Part shown: one piece after another, positions 61,363 through 64,000 of the stretch | How positions within the stretch are numbered: the first letter of the stretch is position 1 | Layout of the letters: the number at the start of each line of letters is the position of its first letter | Assembly (NCBI RefSeq): GCF_900111105.1 | Contig: NZ_FOGC01000006.1 | Location: 62,001 to 126,000, forward strand | Source of the DNA: Rosenbergiella nectarea | Lineage (GTDB): Bacteria > Pseudomonadota > Gammaproteobacteria > Enterobacterales > Enterobacteriaceae | Reading direction: 5' to 3' | Length of the DNA stretch: 64,000 nt | The notes under the pieces: model-generated | The model's database searches: none | The model's input: only the letters and a program-made list of their open reading frames with translations | Told to the model about the DNA's origin: nothing | Translations under genes and position numbers: made by a program

Positions 61363-63993
61363 TTATTGTAATTGATTAGAGATCATCGCAGGCACTTCCG
61401 CGAGTGTAGCGGTTAGCGCGTCAGGTAAATTCCCTCCTGCTTGCGCCATATCCGGTCGACCGCCCCCTTTGCCTCCGATTTTCGGTGCAATAAGCCCAAT
61501 AAGTTCACCCGCTTTGATGCGATCAGTTAGGTCTTTCGTGACACCAACAATAAGTGAAACTTTATCTTCGCTGGTTGTACCTAATACAATAATTGCTGAA
61601 CCTAATTGATTTTTCAGATCATCGACCATGGTACGAAGCAGCTTAGGATCGATAGAAGGTAGCTCACTGACGAGTACTTTTACCCCATTAATCTCGCTAA
61701 CCTGATCAGCTAACGACGCACTTTTCTGAGCCGCCTGCTGGTCTTTAAGCTGTTGAACCTGTTTTTCAAGCACACGAGTATGTTCGGCTAGCGCTTTAAT
61801 CTTGTCATTAAGATTAGTGCTATTCGCTTTGATCAGTTGTGCTATTTGCGTCAGCTGATCCTGTGCCGCAAATACCGTATCCAGTGCACGTTGACCGGTA
61901 AAGGCTTCAATACGACGTACACCTGCAGCAGTACCCGACTCAGAGTCTAGTACAAATAAACCGATATCACCTGTGCGCTGTGCGTGAGTGCCCCCGCAGA
62001 GTTCTACCGAGAAATCACCCATGGTCAATACGCGTACCTGTTGGTCATATTTTTCACCAAATAAGGCCATGGCCCCTTTTTGTTTGGCGTCTTCAATATC
62101 CATAATCTCGGTTGTCACCGGCAGGTTTAAACGGATTTGTTGGTTCACAATCTCAGTGACTTGACGTAATTGCTGTTCGCTCATGGCTTCCGTATGAGAG
62201 AAATCAAAACGTAAGTATTTGTCGTTAACTAATGAGCCTTTCTGTGCCACATGCGGCCCAAGAACCTGACGTAATGCGGCATGTAATAGGTGCGTTGCGG
62301 AGTGGTTTAAGCGGATTTTTGCCCGTCTCGCTTCATTAACTTGGGCATTAACCTGTTGTCCGACCCGTAACTCACCCGCGACCAAGCGGCCTAGATGCCC
62401 CGGACTCTTACCATATTTTTGCGTATCTTCTACGGTAAAATCACCCTGTTCTGTCGAGATCACCCCCGTATCACCGACCTGTCCACCCGACTCACCGTAG
62501 AATGGCGTTTTATCGAGGATGACTACCGCCGATTGTCCTGGTAGCAGTGTTTGAACAGATTGTCCCGCCACAAAAATTTCACTCACTGTGGCTGGGAAAG
62601 CTAATTGGTCATACCCCTTAAATTCGGCGTCTTTTTCTACACGGATCTGCGCATTGTAATCCGCACTGAAGCCACTTGCTTGGCGGGCGCGTTGGCGCTG
62701 CGCTTCCATTGCCGCTTCAAAACCGGCTTCATCAATTTTCAAATTCCGCTCACGGCAGACATCTGCGGTCAAGTCGGCAGGGAAACCGAAGGTATCGTAG
62801 AGACGGAAAACAATCTCACCCTGCAGAGTATCGCCCTGCAGTGCAGCAAGTTCTTCATCAAGCAGGGCTAAGCCACGCTCTAATGTTTTAGCGAATTGTT
62901 CTTCTTCAGCTTTTAATACGCTTTCAACGTGTTGCTGTTGTTTACGTAACTCATCGCCGGCACTACCCATCACTTCGATGAGTGGTTGAACTAATTTATA
63001 GAAGAAGCTCTGCTGCGCCCCCAACATGTTACCGTGGCGGACGGCACGACGAATAATCCGACGTAGCACATAACCCCGGTTTTCGTTAGAAGGCACAACA
63101 CCATCGGCAATTAAGAATGCGCAAGAACGGATATGGTCAGCAATAACGCGTAACGATTTATTGGTCAGATCTTGTGTTCCAGTCACCTGTGCCACAGAAG
63201 CAATCAGTTTTTGGAATAAGTCGATATCATAGTTAGAGTTGACGTGTTGCAGTACCGCAGAAATACGCTCTAAGCCCATTCCCGTATCAACGGAAGGTTT
63301 AGGCAGAGGAAGCATCGTGCCATCAGCTTGGCGATTGAACTGCATGAATACGATATTCCAGATTTCAATATAGCGGTCGCCGTCTTCTTCAGCGGATCCT
63401 GGAGGGCCACCCCAAATGTGGTCGCCATGATCGTAGAAAATTTCGCTACAAGGGCCACACGGGCCTGTATCACCCATCTGCCAGAAATTGTCTGAAGCAT
63501 AGGCACTACCCTTATTATCACCAATACGGATAATACGCTCCGCGGGAATACCAATCTCTTTTTCCCAGATATCCCACGCTTCATCATCGGTTTCATAAAC
63601 AGTTACCCATAGACGCTCTTTAGGTAAATTAAACCATTGGGCGCTGGTGAGGAGTTCCCATGCAAAGGAAATCGCTTCACGTTTAAAGTAATCGCCGAAA
63701 CTAAAGTTACCGAGCATTTCAAAGAAAGTATGATGACGCGCGGTGTAGCCAACGTTTTCGAGGTCGTTATGTTTGCCCCCTGCACGAACACAGCGCTGTG
63801 AGGTCGTTGCACGTGAGTAATCACGTTTGTCTTGACCGAGGAACACATCCTTGAACTGGTTCATCCCTGCGTTAGTAAAGAGTAACGTCGGGTCATTGTT
63901 TGGTACTAACGAACTGCTAGCAACAATTTGGTGGCCTTTGCTCTGGAAAAAATCGAGAAACGTCTGGCGAATCTCTGCAGTACTCTTGCTCAT
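61363..63993 (-). CDS. alaS: Alanyl-tRNA synthetase
   Basis: This 876-residue class II synthetase (same length as E. coli) charges tRNA-Ala. The catalytic domain has [15 protein letters not shown] and [14 protein letters not shown]. The editing domain has [16 protein letters not shown] (about 564) and [15 protein letters not shown] (about 664) with the zinc His and Cys residues. A coiled-coil linker and the Gly-rich C-terminal domain ([16 protein letters not shown]) follow. The start lies 7 bases inside the window end and the gene is complete. Confidence 0.98.
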   Translation of the reverse strand: MSKSTAEIRQTFLDFFQSKGHQIVASSSLVPNNDPTLLFTNAGMNQFKDVFLGQDKRDYSRATTSQRCVRAGGKHNDLENVGYTARHHTFFEMLGNFSFGDYFKREAISFAWELLTSAQWFNLPKERLWVTVYETDDEAWDIWEKEIGIPAERIIRIGDNKGSAYASDNFWQMGDTGPCGPCSEIFYDHGDHIWGGPPGSAEEDGDRYIEIWNIVFMQFNRQADGTMLPLPKPSVDTGMGLERISAVLQHVNSNYDIDLFQKLIASVAQVTGTQDLTNKSLRVIADHIRSCAFLIADGVVPSNENRGYVLRRIIRRAVRHGNMLGAQQSFFYKLVQPLIEVMGSAGDELRKQQQHVESVLKAEEEQFAKTLERGLALLDEELAALQGDTLQGEIVFRLYDTFGFPADLTADVCRERNLKIDEAGFEAAMEAQRQRARQASGFSADYNAQIRVEKDAEFKGYDQLAFPATVSEIFVAGQSVQTLLPGQSAVVILDKTPFYGESGGQVGDTGVISTEQGDFTVEDTQKYGKSPGHLGRLVAGELRVGQQVNAQVNEARRAKIRLNHSATHLLHAALRQVLGPHVAQKGSLVNDKYLRFDFSHTEAMSEQQLRQVTEIVNQQIRLNLPVTTEIMDIEDAKQKGAMALFGEKYDQQVRVLTMGDFSVELCGGTHAQRTGDIGLFVLDSESGTAAGVRRIEAFTGQRALDTVFAAQDQLTQIAQLIKANSTNLNDKIKALAEHTRVLEKQVQQLKDQQAAQKSASLADQVSEINGVKVLVSELPSIDPKLLRTMVDDLKNQLGSAIIVLGTTSEDKVSLIVGVTKDLTDRIKAGELIGLIAPKIGGKGGGRPDMAQAGGNLPDALTATLAEVPAMISNQLQ

Positions 63994-64000
63994 AAATGTC

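Overview
The window is a gamma-proteobacterial chromosome segment of the order Enterobacterales. Nearly every housekeeping gene has the length and motifs of its E. coli counterpart, and local gene order follows E. coli in blocks: cyoBCDE-yajR-yajQ-panE-yajL-thiI-xseB-ispA-dxs; nrdR-ribD-ribE-nusB-thiL; proY-brnQ-phoRB-sbcDC-rdgC-ppnP-aroL-yaiI-proC-psiF; rpsP-rimM-trmD-rplS with ffh-ypjD-yfjD; luxS-micA-gshA-tRNAs-csrA-alaS. The blocks are joined differently from E. coli. For example nrdR lies next to kbp and proY, and rplS follows the proC region. pgpA, yajO, queA-tgt-secDF and yqaAB are absent from their usual places. Moderate GC and the long Gln-rich SbcC fit a non-E. coli family such as Erwiniaceae or a relative; that assignment is a guess.

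Layout. 1-2.1 kb: end of the cytochrome bo3 oxidase operon with heme O synthase. 2.2-5.7 kb: YajR transporter, YajQ, PanE, and a YajL homologue that has lost its catalytic cysteine. 5.7-14.1 kb: ThiI; an XseB/IspA/Dxs isoprenoid operon; and, facing it, the nrdR-rib-nusB-thiL operon. 14.2-20 kb: Kbp, ProY, BrnQ, and PhoR/PhoB with a recognisable Pho box. 20-30.6 kb: SbcDC, RdgC, small metabolic genes, and a group of small envelope proteins including a 50-residue glycine-rich lipoprotein. 30.7-34.1 kb: small unknowns, OsmC, AdhP and a cystathionine gamma-synthase-family enzyme. 34.3-40.1 kb: ribosome and SRP genes. 40.1-40.9 kb: a gene-free stretch. 40.9-44.6 kb: an RpiR-regulated beta-glucoside PTS operon whose phospho-beta-glucosidase is frameshifted at a run of ten T and lacks its acid/base glutamate. 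44.9-47 kb: a GH15 hydrolase and a DUF2171 protein.

47.4-57.6 kb is the accessory highlight. It is a minus-strand operon of five genes: two large Sec-exported proteins built of adhesion-like beta-sandwich domains, then a Sec-exported YD/RHS-repeat protein whose C-terminal tip matches the type-50 polymorphic nuclease toxin domain, then two tandem paralogous 123-residue putative immunity proteins. There is no PAAR, VgrG or T6SS gene nearby. The tip and the immunity genes are visibly AT-rich compared with the RHS body, as expected of a swapped toxin/immunity cassette.

57.8-64 kb: luxS, the sRNA gene micA with a sigma-E-type promoter, gshA, three tRNA-Arg(ACG) genes, tRNA-Ser(GCT), csrA and alaS. 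All identifications come from reading the sequence and from memory of protein families; no database search was run.
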